Below the pieces are notes generated by a model that ran no database searches, had not been told where the DNA came from, and was given only the letters and a program-made list of their open reading frames with translations. Made by a program: the position numbers and the translations under genes. A DNA stretch of 59,916 nt, taken from the NCBI RefSeq assembly GCF_003725545.1, contig NZ_RJLN01000033.1:1-59916 (forward strand), given 5' to 3'. The stretch comes from Micromonospora solifontis. Lineage in GTDB: Bacteria; Actinomycetota; Actinomycetes; Mycobacteriales; Micromonosporaceae. Below, in pieces: positions 43,028 to 51,516 of the stretch; position 1 is the first letter of the stretch; every line of letters begins with the position of its first letter.

Positions 43028-44495
43028 ACACCGCCTCGGCCGGCGGGCCGCCGTGCGTCCACGGGGTCTCCTCCGGCGCGGGGAAGTTCCCGGCCGGCAG
43101 GTACGCGTCCGACAGGGTGGTCAGGCAGAGCCGCTCCCCCACCTCCGGGACGCTGCCCGGCGGCGCGGTCAGCCCTCGCCCCATCCCGCCGGAAAGCTCC
43201 AGCACCACCTCGGTCTTGCCATCCGCCGCCGGGGTCACGAAGACCACCTTCGCCTTCTGCGCCGGCCGGGCGGGCGAGTAGAGCGTCGCCCCGACCGGCA
43301 CCAGCACCGGCTCGGTGGTCACCACCTGAATACGAGGGCGCAGCACCGGCCGCTTGCCGCTGTCGTCCACCCGCTTCGGATCGGCCAGCGTCACGTCCCC
43401 GACGAACGCCTCCCCGGTCAGCCGGTGCTCGGCCATGACGAGCGGGTCGTCGTAGGCGCGCTGCACCGCGTAGGAGGCGAGGGCCCGTTCCAGCCGGTGC
43501 AGGCGCACCGCCGCCGCCACCGCCCCGTCCCGGCGCGGCTGCGGCCCGCCACCGGCATCCACGTGCTCGGCGTAGCCGGTGAACGCGTCCCGGTCACCGG
43601 CCCAGCGGCCGGCCACCCGCGCCCCGGGCGGCAGCGCGCGCAGCAACCCCAGGCCGCGCCACATCAGCTCCCAGGTGGGCTCCAGCTGGCCGCGCAGCAG
43701 CCGCTCCAGCTCCGCGTACGCCTCGGCGCGGGCCACCGGGTCGTCCTCGGCCTCGGCGTACGCGGCCATCGCCGGGGCGAGCCGGTGGTTGTCGAAGTCC
43801 GGGTCGGTGGCCGGGCCGGCCGGCGGGCAGGTCTGCGGGTCCTCGGCCCGGGCGGCCGCCTCCGCCCCGGTCGTCCCGGGTGGCGGGTCGAGCCAGCCGA
43901 GCAGGGCCGGCAGGTGCAGGTCCTCCACGGCGCTCTGCCCGGTCGCCCAGTGCAGGGTCAGCGCCTCGGTCAGCGCGACCAGGGCCGCCGAGCCGGGATG
44001 CTCGGCGCGCTCCGCGAAGAAGGTCAGCCACCGGCCGAGCAGCGGCACCGACGGGTGCACCGGATACTCCCCGTCGGGGCGCCGGAACCGGGTGGAGCGG
44101 CCGAGCAGCCGCAGGAAGGTGATCCCGGCCGGGTTGGGCACGATCAGCTGCGGGGCGTCCACGTACCGGTAGCGCACGTCCCTGCCCCGGTCGACCGGCA
44201 CCGCCTCGCTGACCCCCCGGAACGACTCGAGGTGCGGCAGCACCGCCTCGGCCAGCTCGGCGGCGAACGCGAGCCGCTGCTCACGGTTGCGCGGCTGGGG
44301 CACGACCAGCAGCCGCGCCTCGTCGGGCGCCGCCCCGACCAGGGCCGCGAGGGGGGCGTTCGCCTCACCGGCCATGGCCAGGGGCACCAGCACCAGCGGG
44401 CGGTCGGACAGGTGCAGGTGCCGGACGGTGGCCACCGGCTGGGCCACCCCGGCGGCGACCGCCTGCGCCTTGGCCAGGGCGCGCAGCGTACTCAC
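43026..44495 (-). CDS. Uncharacterised partner of a Fe-S nuclease-like protein
   Basis: 489 residues; no family recognised. It starts in the ATGA overlap (44492-44495) with the nuclease gene. LRALAKAQAVAAGVAQPVAT is a helical start, PLVLVPLAMAGEANAPLAAL follows, and the C-terminal region holds VGDVTLADPKRVDDSGKR and VLVPVGATLYSPARPAQ, likely beta-rich and perhaps nucleic-acid binding. No Walker, nuclease or membrane motif is visible. Conservation of the pair would argue for a complex. Confidence 0.75.
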   Translation of the reverse strand: MSTLRALAKAQAVAAGVAQPVATVRHLHLSDRPLVLVPLAMAGEANAPLAALVGAAPDEARLLVVPQPRNREQRLAFAAELAEAVLPHLESFRGVSEAVPVDRGRDVRYRYVDAPQLIVPNPAGITFLRLLGRSTRFRRPDGEYPVHPSVPLLGRWLTFFAERAEHPGSAALVALTEALTLHWATGQSAVEDLHLPALLGWLDPPPGTTGAEAAARAEDPQTCPPAGPATDPDFDNHRLAPAMAAYAEAEDDPVARAEAYAELERLLRGQLEPTWELMWRGLGLLRALPPGARVAGRWAGDRDAFTGYAEHVDAGGGPQPRRDGAVAAAVRLHRLERALASYAVQRAYDDPLVMAEHRLTGEAFVGDVTLADPKRVDDSGKRPVLRPRIQVVTTEPVLVPVGATLYSPARPAQKAKVVFVTPAADGKTEVVLELSGGMGRGLTAPPGSVPEVGERLCLTTLSDAYLPAGNFPAPEETPWTHGGPPAEAV

Positions 44496-45571
44496 GACGG
44501 GTTTCCGGCGAGGGCGTCGGCGCGCAGGCGGGCGGCGGCGCGCAGCAGCGCCGCGGCCTCCCCCTGCTCCGGTTCCGGGGCGCGCTCCCCCGCGGCGAGA
44601 GCGAGCACCTCGTCGACGCCGTCGACGCCGCCGAGCGCCTCGCGCACCGGTCGGCCCAGGGCGGCGGTCTGGCCGCGCGCCTCGTGCCGGCAGAAGTACG
44701 CCAGCTCGCAGGCGGCCAGGCAGTCGGGCGCGTAGCGGGCCGCCACGGTGGACAGCGCCTCCCGCAGCGCGGCCGGGTCGGCGGCCGGATCGGCGGTGAA
44801 ACCGGCCGGCACGGCGGCCAGCAGGTCGTCGATCCGGGCCATCCGGTCGAGCTGGCGGCGCAGCACCAGCAGCTGCCGACGCACGTCGAGCAGGCTGGCG
44901 ACCGGCTGGTTGGTGAAGTCGCGCGGGCAGACCAGCACCACCTCGGGCGAGACCAGTTCCGGGTCACCGCCCGCCGTGCTCAGCAGCTCCCGCAGGGCCA
45001 GGACGTAGACGGCGGACTGGATCGCGGCGGCGGAGACCTTCGCCGGGTCGGCCTGGCCGTCGATCACCGGGAAGGACTTGATCTCCACGACGTGGAACCG
45101 GCCACCGAGCCGGGCGGCCACCAGGTCGGGTTCCAGGTGCACCCGCCGGCCCGCCACGTCCAGCCCGAGCAGCGGATGGTCGAACAGCGCCGCCCCCTGC
45201 CCGGGTGCGGTCAGCGCCGCCCGGGACCGCTCCGGCCGGTCCTCGTCGCCACCCAGATCCGTCCAGCTCGCCCCGGCCGGCACCGGTACGCCCAGCCGCT
45301 CCGCGACCAGCCGCAGCAGCTCCACCCCGCCGTCGGCCTTGACCTGCGCCTCGAACGCGTTGCCCCGGGTGATGGCGAAGCGGGACTGGCCGAACCGGGC
45401 CGGAAAGCCGATCCGCTCGGCCAGCTTCGGCTTGTCCACCCCGGCGCTGTCCAGCACGGCCCGGCGGGTGCAGCCGGGGTTGCCGGTCAGCGCGGCGATG
45501 GTCCGGGCGTTGTGCCGCCGGGGCGGCACGCCACCCCGGATCTCGGCCAGGCGCTGCGCGGTGTCCGTCAT
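44492..45571 (-). CDS. RecB/Cas4-like PD-(D/E)XK nuclease with four cysteines
   Basis: ATG 45571, 359 residues. HLEPDLVA (D149), VVEIKSF (E163, K165) and QSAVY (Q185, Y189) are the D...ExK...QxxxY order of RecB-type nucleases; RGNAFE at 69-74 matches the early helix. C34 (NPGCTRR) and C284, C288, C294 (CLAACELAYFC) are placed like the 4Fe-4S cysteines of AddB and Cas4, where one is N-terminal and three are C-terminal. So an iron-sulfur exonuclease is inferred. It heads a two-gene unit with an unknown partner. Confidence 0.8.
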   Translation of the reverse strand: MTDTAQRLAEIRGGVPPRRHNARTIAALTGNPGCTRRAVLDSAGVDKPKLAERIGFPARFGQSRFAITRGNAFEAQVKADGGVELLRLVAERLGVPVPAGASWTDLGGDEDRPERSRAALTAPGQGAALFDHPLLGLDVAGRRVHLEPDLVAARLGGRFHVVEIKSFPVIDGQADPAKVSAAAIQSAVYVLALRELLSTAGGDPELVSPEVVLVCPRDFTNQPVASLLDVRRQLLVLRRQLDRMARIDDLLAAVPAGFTADPAADPAALREALSTVAARYAPDCLAACELAYFCRHEARGQTAALGRPVREALGGVDGVDEVLALAAGERAPEPEQGEAAALLRAAARLRADALAGNPS

Positions 45572-45618
45572 GATCCGCCAGGATAGGCGGTACCCGGCGA
45601 TCCGGCCCGTGTCGGCGC

Positions 45619-47013
45619 TCAGCCGACGGCAACCGGTTCGGGTTCGGGGCGCACCGCGGCGCGGCGGACCAGCACGGCGACGGCCACCGCGGCGACCAGC
45701 GCCAGCCCGGCCATCGACCACAGCACCGTACGCAGGCCGCCGGTGAACCCGGGATCGGCGAGCCGGCCGGCGGTGGTGCTGGCCAGCACGGCCCCGACCA
45801 CCGCGATGGCGACCGTCTCGCTGGTCAGCCGGGCCGTGTTGATCATCCCGGCCCCGGTGGCCGCGCGGGACGGCGCGACGCTGCCGATCGCGATGGCGTC
45901 CAGGAGGCCGATGGACAGTCCCACCCCGCACCCGATGGTGAGCAGTGGACCGGCCAGGGTGGCCGTGTTCGCGTGCGGCCCGAGCCCGGTCGCCCAGGCC
46001 GCGCCGGCCGCGACCAGCAGCACCGAGACGACGGTGACCGCGGTGGCCGGGACCAGCCGGGTCAGCGCGCCGCTGAGCAGCGGCAGCACCAGGGTCGGGG
46101 CGGTGAGCAGGATCAGCGTGGCGCCGGCCGCGCCGGGGCTGAGCCCGACCACGGTGGTCAGGTACGCCGGGAGATAGACCAGCAGCGGCACCAGCACCGC
46201 GACGATGGTCGCCGCCGCCAGGCAGATGCCGAGGAACCGGGGGCTCGCCAGCAGGTTCAGGTCGAACATCGGGTCGGCGCGGCGACGCTCCACCCGGACG
46301 AAGGCGGCCAGCAGCGCGGCGGCGGCGACGAACGCGGCGAGGATGACCGGGGCGCTCCACCCGTACGCGGGGCCCTGCACGAAACCGAAGATGAGCAGCA
46401 GCAGCGCGGCGGTGAAGGAGACGGTGCCGGGCCAGTCGACGCGCCCGGGATGCGGCTGGCGGGACTCCGGCAGCAGCGGCACGAGGGCGAGCACCGCGCA
46501 GGTGGCCAGCGCCGGGGCGGCGAAGACGGCCCGCCAGCCGAAGCCCTCGATGAGCAGGCCGGCGACCGAGGGGCCGAAGGCCAGGCCGACGCCGATCGCC
46601 GTACCGAAGAGACTGAAGGCGCGGGCCCGCGCGCGGCCCTGGAAGGCCCCGGCGAGCAGGGCGGAGGCGCTGGTCGCCGCGGCCGCCGCGCCGATCCCGG
46701 CGAGCGCCCGGGCCAGGTCGAGCAGCAGCACGTTGTCGGCGAGCGCGGCGAGCAGGCCGCCGACGGCGAAGACGGCGACGCCGACGGCGTAGACCCGACG
46801 CCTGCCGAGCAGGTCGGCGAGGGCGCCGGTGGCGAGCATGAAGCTGGCGAAGGTGGCGTTGTAGGCGTTCACCACCCACTGCACGCCGGCCAGGTCGGCG
46901 TGCAGATCCCGGCCGATGTCCGGCAGCGCGACGGACGCGCCGGTCAGCGAGACCGGTAACGCGATGGTGGAGAGCAGGACGGCCGCCAGCACGACGGCCG
47001 GGTGATTGCGCAA
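45619..47013 (-). CDS. MFS exporter (DHA2-like)
   Basis: 464 residues, start TTG 47013 after GGGGAG. About 12-14 helices; GALADLLGRRRVYAVGVAVF is the MFS motif A region and WVVNAYNATFASFML the first repeat. Drug or metabolite export with protons is inferred. Confidence 0.88.
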   Translation of the reverse strand: MRNHPAVVLAAVLLSTIALPVSLTGASVALPDIGRDLHADLAGVQWVVNAYNATFASFMLATGALADLLGRRRVYAVGVAVFAVGGLLAALADNVLLLDLARALAGIGAAAAATSASALLAGAFQGRARARAFSLFGTAIGVGLAFGPSVAGLLIEGFGWRAVFAAPALATCAVLALVPLLPESRQPHPGRVDWPGTVSFTAALLLLIFGFVQGPAYGWSAPVILAAFVAAAALLAAFVRVERRRADPMFDLNLLASPRFLGICLAAATIVAVLVPLLVYLPAYLTTVVGLSPGAAGATLILLTAPTLVLPLLSGALTRLVPATAVTVVSVLLVAAGAAWATGLGPHANTATLAGPLLTIGCGVGLSIGLLDAIAIGSVAPSRAATGAGMINTARLTSETVAIAVVGAVLASTTAGRLADPGFTGGLRTVLWSMAGLALVAAVAVAVLVRRAAVRPEPEPVAVG

Positions 47014-47424
47014 CGATTCTCCCCGTTAGGACGGCGTCCCGAGCCTAGTTGGCGCAGGTCGGGACGGATCCGGTGGCGGGTCGAAGATCACATGCCGGTC
47101 AGCGGCCGGCGGAGCGGTTCCAGGGTGAGCGGGGGGATTGGGCGCCCGCCGCCGGCCGGGTGCGGCGGCGGTGCCGGCGGCCGGGCGTGCAGGGCGGACG
47201 GGAGACGGTGTGCACCGGTGCGGACGGCGGCGGGACCGGCTGGCGGCCGATCAGCCAGCAGAGGAACCGGGCCATGCTCAGCCGACCGGGAAGATGAGGA
47301 ACATCGCCCGGCAGTACCCCGGCCGGGCCCGCCGCACACCCACGAATTTTTCCGCCGGCTGCTGTCCGGATGCGCCAGCCCCGTTCGTCACGCTGGATGG
47401 AAGCACGACCGAGGGAGAGAACCG
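47014..47424. other. 411-base gap, no supported gene
   Basis: The gap between the divergent MFS and YCII genes. A 58-codon minus frame (47099-47275, MARFLCWLIGRQPV...) has no ribosome site and a low-complexity Arg/Pro tail. GAGGGAGAG at the right end is the YCII ribosome site. Promoters for both neighbours must lie here but I could not place them. Confidence 0.5.
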
Positions 47425-47751
47425 ATGAAGTACATGATGTTCGTCTGCACCGACACCGAGCCGGACCGCAACCCCGATGCCGCGCCCGACATCGAGCAGT
47501 GGGTGGCCGAGCGGGACGCCAACGGCCAGCGGGTGACGGGCAGCGTCTTCGCGCCGCCGTCGGCGGCCACCACGGTCCGGATCCGCGACGGCGAGCTGCT
47601 GCTCAGCGACGGCCCGTTCGCCGAGACCAAGGAGGTGATCGTGGGCTTCGACCTGCTCGAGTGCGCCGACCTGGACGAGGCGATCGAGGTGGCCCGCGCC
47701 CACCCGATGGCGTACGGGGGGCGGATCGAGCTGCGCCCCCTGGTGGACTGA
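47425..47751 (+). CDS. YCII-family (DGPF) protein, second ECF42 unit
   Basis: ATG 47425 after GAGGGAGAG; 108 residues. MKYMMFVCTDTEP start and LSDGPFAETKEVIVGFDLLE with the DGPF motif. The next gene, 4 nt on, is an ECF42 sigma factor, so the pair is co-transcribed. The first copy is at 19921 on the other strand. Confidence 0.9.
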   Translation: MKYMMFVCTDTEPDRNPDAAPDIEQWVAERDANGQRVTGSVFAPPSAATTVRIRDGELLLSDGPFAETKEVIVGFDLLECADLDEAIEVARAHPMAYGGRIELRPLVD

Positions 47752-47755
47752 CCCG

Positions 47756-48964
47756 GTGACCGATGCGGCCGGGGCGGTCGCCGACGCGGGTGCCGAGGCG
47801 TACCCGCGGATCGTGGCCGCCCTGATCCGCGTGACCGGGGACTGGACGCTCGCCGAGGACTGCGCCCAGGAGGCCCTCGCGGCGGCGTTGGAGCGCTGGC
47901 CCCGGGACGGCGTGCCGGGGAATCCGGGCGGCTGGTTGATGACCGTCGCGCGCAACCGGGCGCTGGACGTGCTGCGCCGGGCCGCCGTGGAGCGCCGCAA
48001 GCTGCGCGAACTGGCCCTGCTGACCGACCCGGAACAGCCCCGGCCGACGGGAGGGGACGTGGTGGACGACCGGTTGCGGCTCATCTTCACCTGCTGCCAT
48101 CCGGCGCTGGCCCTGGAGGCCCGGGTCGCGCTGACCCTGCGCACCGTGGCCGGCGTGCCCGCCGCCGACATCGCCCGCGCCTTCCTGGTCACCGAGTCGA
48201 CGATGACCCGCCGGCTCACCCGGGCCAAGACGAGGATCGCCGCCGCCGGCGTCCCCTACCGGGTGCCGACCGGGCCCGCGCTGGTCGAGCGGCTGCCGGG
48301 CGTCCTGGCCGTGCTCTACCTGCTCTTCACCCGGGGGTACGAGGCCGACGGCGAACCCGCCTTCGCCACCGAGGCGGTCCGGCTGGCCCGGCTGCTGCAC
48401 ACGCTCATGCCCGAGCAGCCGGAGGTGGCCGGGCTGCTCGCCCTGTTCCTGCTGCACCACTCCCGCCGGGCCGCCCGCCGGGACGCTGACGGCAACCTGC
48501 TCACCCTGGAGCAGCAGGACCGCTCCCGGTGGGACCGGCGGGCCGTCGCCGAGGGCGTCGCCCTGCTTGAGGGCGCGGGCGACGGCCCGTACGCCCTCCA
48601 GGCCCGGATCGCCGCCTGCCACGCCACCGCCCCGACCGCCGCGGACACCGACTGGCCGACCATCGCCCGCTGCTACGACCAGCTGGCCCGGCTGCGTCCC
48701 ACCCCGGTGGTCCGGCTCAACCGGGCGGTGGCCCACGGCTACGCGTACGGCCCGCGCAGCGGGCTGGACCTGCTCGCCGAGGCCCGCGCCGGCGGCGCCC
48801 TGGACGGCTACCCGCCGGCGCTGGCCGCGGAGGCCGAGCTGACCGTCCGCCTCGGCGACCCGGTACGCGGCGCCGCCCTGTTCCGGGCGGCCGCCGAGGC
48901 GGTCCGCTCCGAGCCGGAGCGCCGCGCCCTCCTGCGCCGGGCCGCCGAGCTGTCCGGTGCGTAG
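47756..48964 (+). CDS. ECF42-type RNA polymerase sigma factor, second copy
   Basis: GTG 47756, 402 residues. Region 2 LAEDCAQEALAAALERWPRD, VPGNPGGWLMTVARNRALD; LRLIFTCCHPALALEARVAL; region 4 VAGVPAADIARAFLVTESTM. The C-terminal TPR-like extension is full length. No anti-sigma gene is adjacent. Its partner is the YCII protein directly before it; in the first unit the sigma gene comes first. Confidence 0.92.
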   Translation: MTDAAGAVADAGAEAYPRIVAALIRVTGDWTLAEDCAQEALAAALERWPRDGVPGNPGGWLMTVARNRALDVLRRAAVERRKLRELALLTDPEQPRPTGGDVVDDRLRLIFTCCHPALALEARVALTLRTVAGVPAADIARAFLVTESTMTRRLTRAKTRIAAAGVPYRVPTGPALVERLPGVLAVLYLLFTRGYEADGEPAFATEAVRLARLLHTLMPEQPEVAGLLALFLLHHSRRAARRDADGNLLTLEQQDRSRWDRRAVAEGVALLEGAGDGPYALQARIAACHATAPTAADTDWPTIARCYDQLARLRPTPVVRLNRAVAHGYAYGPRSGLDLLAEARAGGALDGYPPALAAEAELTVRLGDPVRGAALFRAAAEAVRSEPERRALLRRAAELSGA

Positions 48965-48973
48965 GTCGGAGGT

Positions 48974-48990
48974 CCGCCCGGTTCGGGCGG
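48974..48990 (+). terminator. Short hairpin after the second ECF42 gene
   Basis: CCGCCCG-GTT-CGGGCGG, a perfect 7-bp stem, 9 nt past the sigma gene stop. Likely terminator. Confidence 0.6.
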
Positions 48991-49002
48991 CCGACTGCCG
49001 GA

Positions 49003-49050
49003 GAGCGACATGTCTAAGCGACGTAATCATGTCTCTGAGACATGTCGCTC
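49003..49050. repeat. 13-bp perfect inverted repeat with nested CATGTCTC palindrome
   Basis: GAGCGACATGTCT (49003-49015) and AGACATGTCGCTC (49038-49050) are perfect inverted copies. Inside, CATGTCTC-T-GAGACATG (about 49029-49045) is another palindrome that shares the right arm. So two alternative hairpins are possible. It lies between convergent genes. It could be a second terminator or a protein-binding site (p53-like or TetR-like half sites). Confidence 0.55.
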
Positions 49051-49087
49051 GAACCCACAGGGCCGGCTCGGCCACGGCGAGGCCGGC

Positions 49088-49939
49088 TCAGGCGCCGGTC
49101 GGCAGCTCCTCGGCGAGCCAGATCGGCTGCCAGTCGGCCATCTCGTGGAAGCGGCGCAGCTCGAACAGCCCGGCGACGTTGCCGCACCACGCCGCGTACG
49201 GAGGGTTGCCCTCGTCGAAGCCGCTCTGCACCATGGTCAACCTCGTCTTCCCGGCGGACTCGGCCAGCTCCCAGGTGCTGACTCCGACGGGTCCCCAGTC
49301 GACGGAGAGCTTCCGGCCGGGCTCCAGGTCGACCACCTTGGCCGCGTACCCGCTCTCGAAGCCACCCATGGCGTACCGGCCGCCGACCCAGGGCTCGATC
49401 CCGATCGGGTAGCCGAACCAGGCGCTGGCCTGCTCCGAGTCGGTCAGCGAGGCCCAGACCCGGTCCATTGGGGCGTCGATGGTCAGCTCGGCGCGCAGGT
49501 CGGCCGAGGTGAAGTCGGTGCGGGGCAGCAGCGGCCTGCCCTCCAGGCGGTTGGCGAGGTTGGCGGTCGACAGGGCCCAGAAGGTCTGCAGCACGCCGCG
49601 GATGGTGCTGCCGCTCATCGCCTCGGCGAAGTCGAAGTGGCTCTGCCGGAGGGTGAGCAGGGTGTTCTCCCCGTCGGGCGCCAGTTCGAACTCGGTGGTG
49701 GTCTCCACGCCGTCGAGCGTCCAGGCGAAGCGCAGCGAGCGCTCGTCGGCGTGCAGCAGCCGCTGGTGCGGCGCGTCCCCCTCGGGGGTGTAGCGACCCC
49801 AGAACTCGTACCGGTGCGGCAGCTCGACCTCGGCGTGCTCGGCGAGCCAGACGCGCAGCTCGGCGGGGTCGGTCAGGGCGTGACGCACGGCGTCGACGGG
49901 GGCGGCGAGACGGACGCGGACGGTCAGCGGTTCACTCAC
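49088..49939 (-). CDS. Tandem SRPBCC (AHSA1-like) protein
   Basis: GTG 49939 overlaps the ArsR gene end by 8 nt; 283 residues in two SRPBCC domains. First: RVRLAAPVDAVRHALTDPAE, LRVWLAEHAEV; second: ELTIDAPMDRVWASLTDSEQ, ASAWFGYPIGIEP. The fold makes a hydrophobic pocket for lipids or metabolites. It is commonly paired with an ArsR-like regulator, as here. Confidence 0.85.
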   Translation of the reverse strand: MSEPLTVRVRLAAPVDAVRHALTDPAELRVWLAEHAEVELPHRYEFWGRYTPEGDAPHQRLLHADERSLRFAWTLDGVETTTEFELAPDGENTLLTLRQSHFDFAEAMSGSTIRGVLQTFWALSTANLANRLEGRPLLPRTDFTSADLRAELTIDAPMDRVWASLTDSEQASAWFGYPIGIEPWVGGRYAMGGFESGYAAKVVDLEPGRKLSVDWGPVGVSTWELAESAGKTRLTMVQSGFDEGNPPYAAWCGNVAGLFELRRFHEMADWQPIWLAEELPTGA

Positions 49940-50492
49940 GGTCGTCACCTTTCGGATAGCACGCCACAGCGAGCTTGAAGGCATCCCCCTCGGCGCCCCC
50001 GTAGCGCGTGAACAGGTCCTGCAGCGTCGTCTGCAGGTCGTGCAGGAACTCCTGCCGGCGCTCGGCCGGCACTCTGATCTCGCCGGACACCCCGATCGAG
50101 GGCAGCTCCGGCGCGGTGCGGTCCAGCGCGGCGATGTCGGCCTGGACCTCCTCCATGAGGTCGAGCAGGTAGCCCAGGCTCAGCTCGTCGCGGGCCCGGC
50201 GGGCACCTCCGATCCGTCCCACCAGCCTCGGCGAGAGCCAGTACGACCGGGCGACGGCCTGGTAGATGCCCTCGCTGATGCCGCGCACCTTGCGGGTCGA
50301 GACCTGCTCGACCAGGCGGGCCGCGACCAGCTGCTTGACGTGGTAGTAGACGCGCTGGGGCGTCTGGTCCAGCCGGGCGGCGACCTCGGTGCAGGTGCGG
50401 GGCTCGGCGAGCTGCCGCAGCACCTCGATGCGCTGCGGCTTGAGCAGGGCCTCGGCCTGCTCGCGCTCTTCCAGGTACACGACGTCTCTCAT
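49932..50492 (-). CDS. ArsR-like winged-helix regulator
   Basis: ATG 50492 (MRDVVYLEER) or ATG 50504. 186 residues: LLKPQRIEVLRQLAEPRTCT, EVAARLDQTPQRVYYHVKQL is the winged helix; the C-terminal half is helical. A TTGACA promoter 17 nt from a -10 element puts the RNA start at or near the ATG, suggesting a leaderless message. It likely controls the SRPBCC gene that follows. Confidence 0.85.
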   Translation of the reverse strand: MRDVVYLEEREQAEALLKPQRIEVLRQLAEPRTCTEVAARLDQTPQRVYYHVKQLVAARLVEQVSTRKVRGISEGIYQAVARSYWLSPRLVGRIGGARRARDELSLGYLLDLMEEVQADIAALDRTAPELPSIGVSGEIRVPAERRQEFLHDLQTTLQDLFTRYGGAEGDAFKLAVACYPKGDDRE

Positions 50493-50502
50493 GGCAAAAA
50501 TC

Positions 50503-50531
50503 ATCTTGTACGTAAAAAACTTATTTGTCAA
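50503..50531 (-). promoter_or_regulatory. Sigma70-like promoter of the ArsR-SRPBCC operon
   Basis: On the minus strand TTGACA (50531-50526), a 17-nt AT-rich spacer, then CAAGAT (50508-50503). The ATG at 50492 lies about 11 nt past the -10, where transcription would begin, so leaderless translation is likely. A consensus -35 is unusual in this GC-rich DNA. Confidence 0.55.
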
Positions 50532-50540
50532 CAGGGTCGA

Positions 50541-50571
50541 GGAAAGGCCGCGCGGTCGGCGCGGCCTTTCC
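50541..50571 (-). terminator. Perfect 13-bp hairpin terminator
   Basis: GGAAAGGCCGCGC (50541-50553) and GCGCGGCCTTTCC (50559-50571), loop GGTCG. It starts 3 nt after the stop of the minus-strand gene at 50575. The core GAAAGGCCGCGC is shared with the hairpin at 52109. Confidence 0.82.
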
Positions 50572-50574
50572 CGC

Positions 50575-51516
50575 CTACTTGCCGATGACGATGGCGTTCG
50601 CCGGCGCCTCGACCTGCACCGGCAGGCCGTAGTCGGAGAGTTCCACCAGCACGTGCAGGTGATAGGTGAATTCCGGGCCCCTGGCGTTCCATCGCGCCGC
50701 ACGGTCGTACGCCACCGTCTTGATCCGGCCGTCCGCATCGACCGTCACGTCACCGACCAGCCTGTCGGCAGCAACTCCTCGGGACGAATCCTGCACGGTG
50801 ACCTCGAAGTGGTAGCCGCCGCCGGGGTTCTGGGTCACCTGGGCGCCGGCCTGCCGCAACATCCGGAACAGCTGCTGCGGATCCGTCGAGGTGCCCAGCC
50901 TGCCACCCAGCGCGTCATCGAAGTCCAAGCTCGTCTGCCTTCCCTCCGGATCCCGGGACCACACGACCCTTCCGCTGTCGGGGTCGGCGCCGTCCAGGCC
51001 GCCGTGGTACAGGACGCCCTCGACCAGGCGTTCCTTCAGCCAACCGATCGACATGGGCGGACGCAGCCCGGTGTTCGGCGAGTCCAGGTAGCCGGTGGCC
51101 GTCGCCGGATCGAACGCGCCCGTTGTCACCCAGGTCCTGGCCACCGGCTCGGGCAGCTCGCCCCGCGGCGGAAGCTTGTCCTTGTTCGTGGTGGTGACCT
51201 TCACCCGGTAACTGATGTTCTCGCTGGCCGCCGCAGCGGCGGCCAGCCGCATCTGCGGCGACTCCGGGCTCGCCGCGGTCGCGGGCCGCTCGGCGACCGG
51301 CCCCGGCGAGCCGGCGGTGCCCCCCGCACCGACGGTCAGGGCCGCCGCCAGCGCCCCGGCCACCCCGGCCACCCCGGCCGCATACGCGGAGCGGTGCACC
51401 ATCGTGCGTCGCTGGTGCCGGCGGGTGGCGTCGCCCAGCACGTCCCGGCGGAACGTCAGGCCGGCAGCCTCGTCCCGCATCCCGGCGATGAGTTGATCCT
51501 CCAGGTCCGTGGTCAT
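50575..51516 (-). CDS. Membrane-anchored protein co-transcribed with a SigE-family sigma factor
   Basis: 313 residues. A short cytoplasmic start (LEDQLIAGMRDEAAGLTF), one helix (AAGVAGVAGALAAALTVGAG), and a large outer domain of beta type ending VEAPANAIVIGK. It overlaps the sigma gene by 4 nt and probably acts as its anti-sigma or envelope sensor. The outer domain resembles lipoprotein-like folds (LppX/LprG type) only loosely. Confidence 0.78.
   Translation of the reverse strand: MTTDLEDQLIAGMRDEAAGLTFRRDVLGDATRRHQRRTMVHRSAYAAGVAGVAGALAAALTVGAGGTAGSPGPVAERPATAASPESPQMRLAAAAAASENISYRVKVTTTNKDKLPPRGELPEPVARTWVTTGAFDPATATGYLDSPNTGLRPPMSIGWLKERLVEGVLYHGGLDGADPDSGRVVWSRDPEGRQTSLDFDDALGGRLGTSTDPQQLFRMLRQAGAQVTQNPGGGYHFEVTVQDSSRGVAADRLVGDVTVDADGRIKTVAYDRAARWNARGPEFTYHLHVLVELSDYGLPVQVEAPANAIVIGK

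Noticed and set aside
47099..47275. 58-codon minus-strand frame beginning MARFLCWLIGRQ
   Set aside because: Attractive start but no ribosome site, and the rest is Arg/Pro low complexity; listed only inside the gap description.
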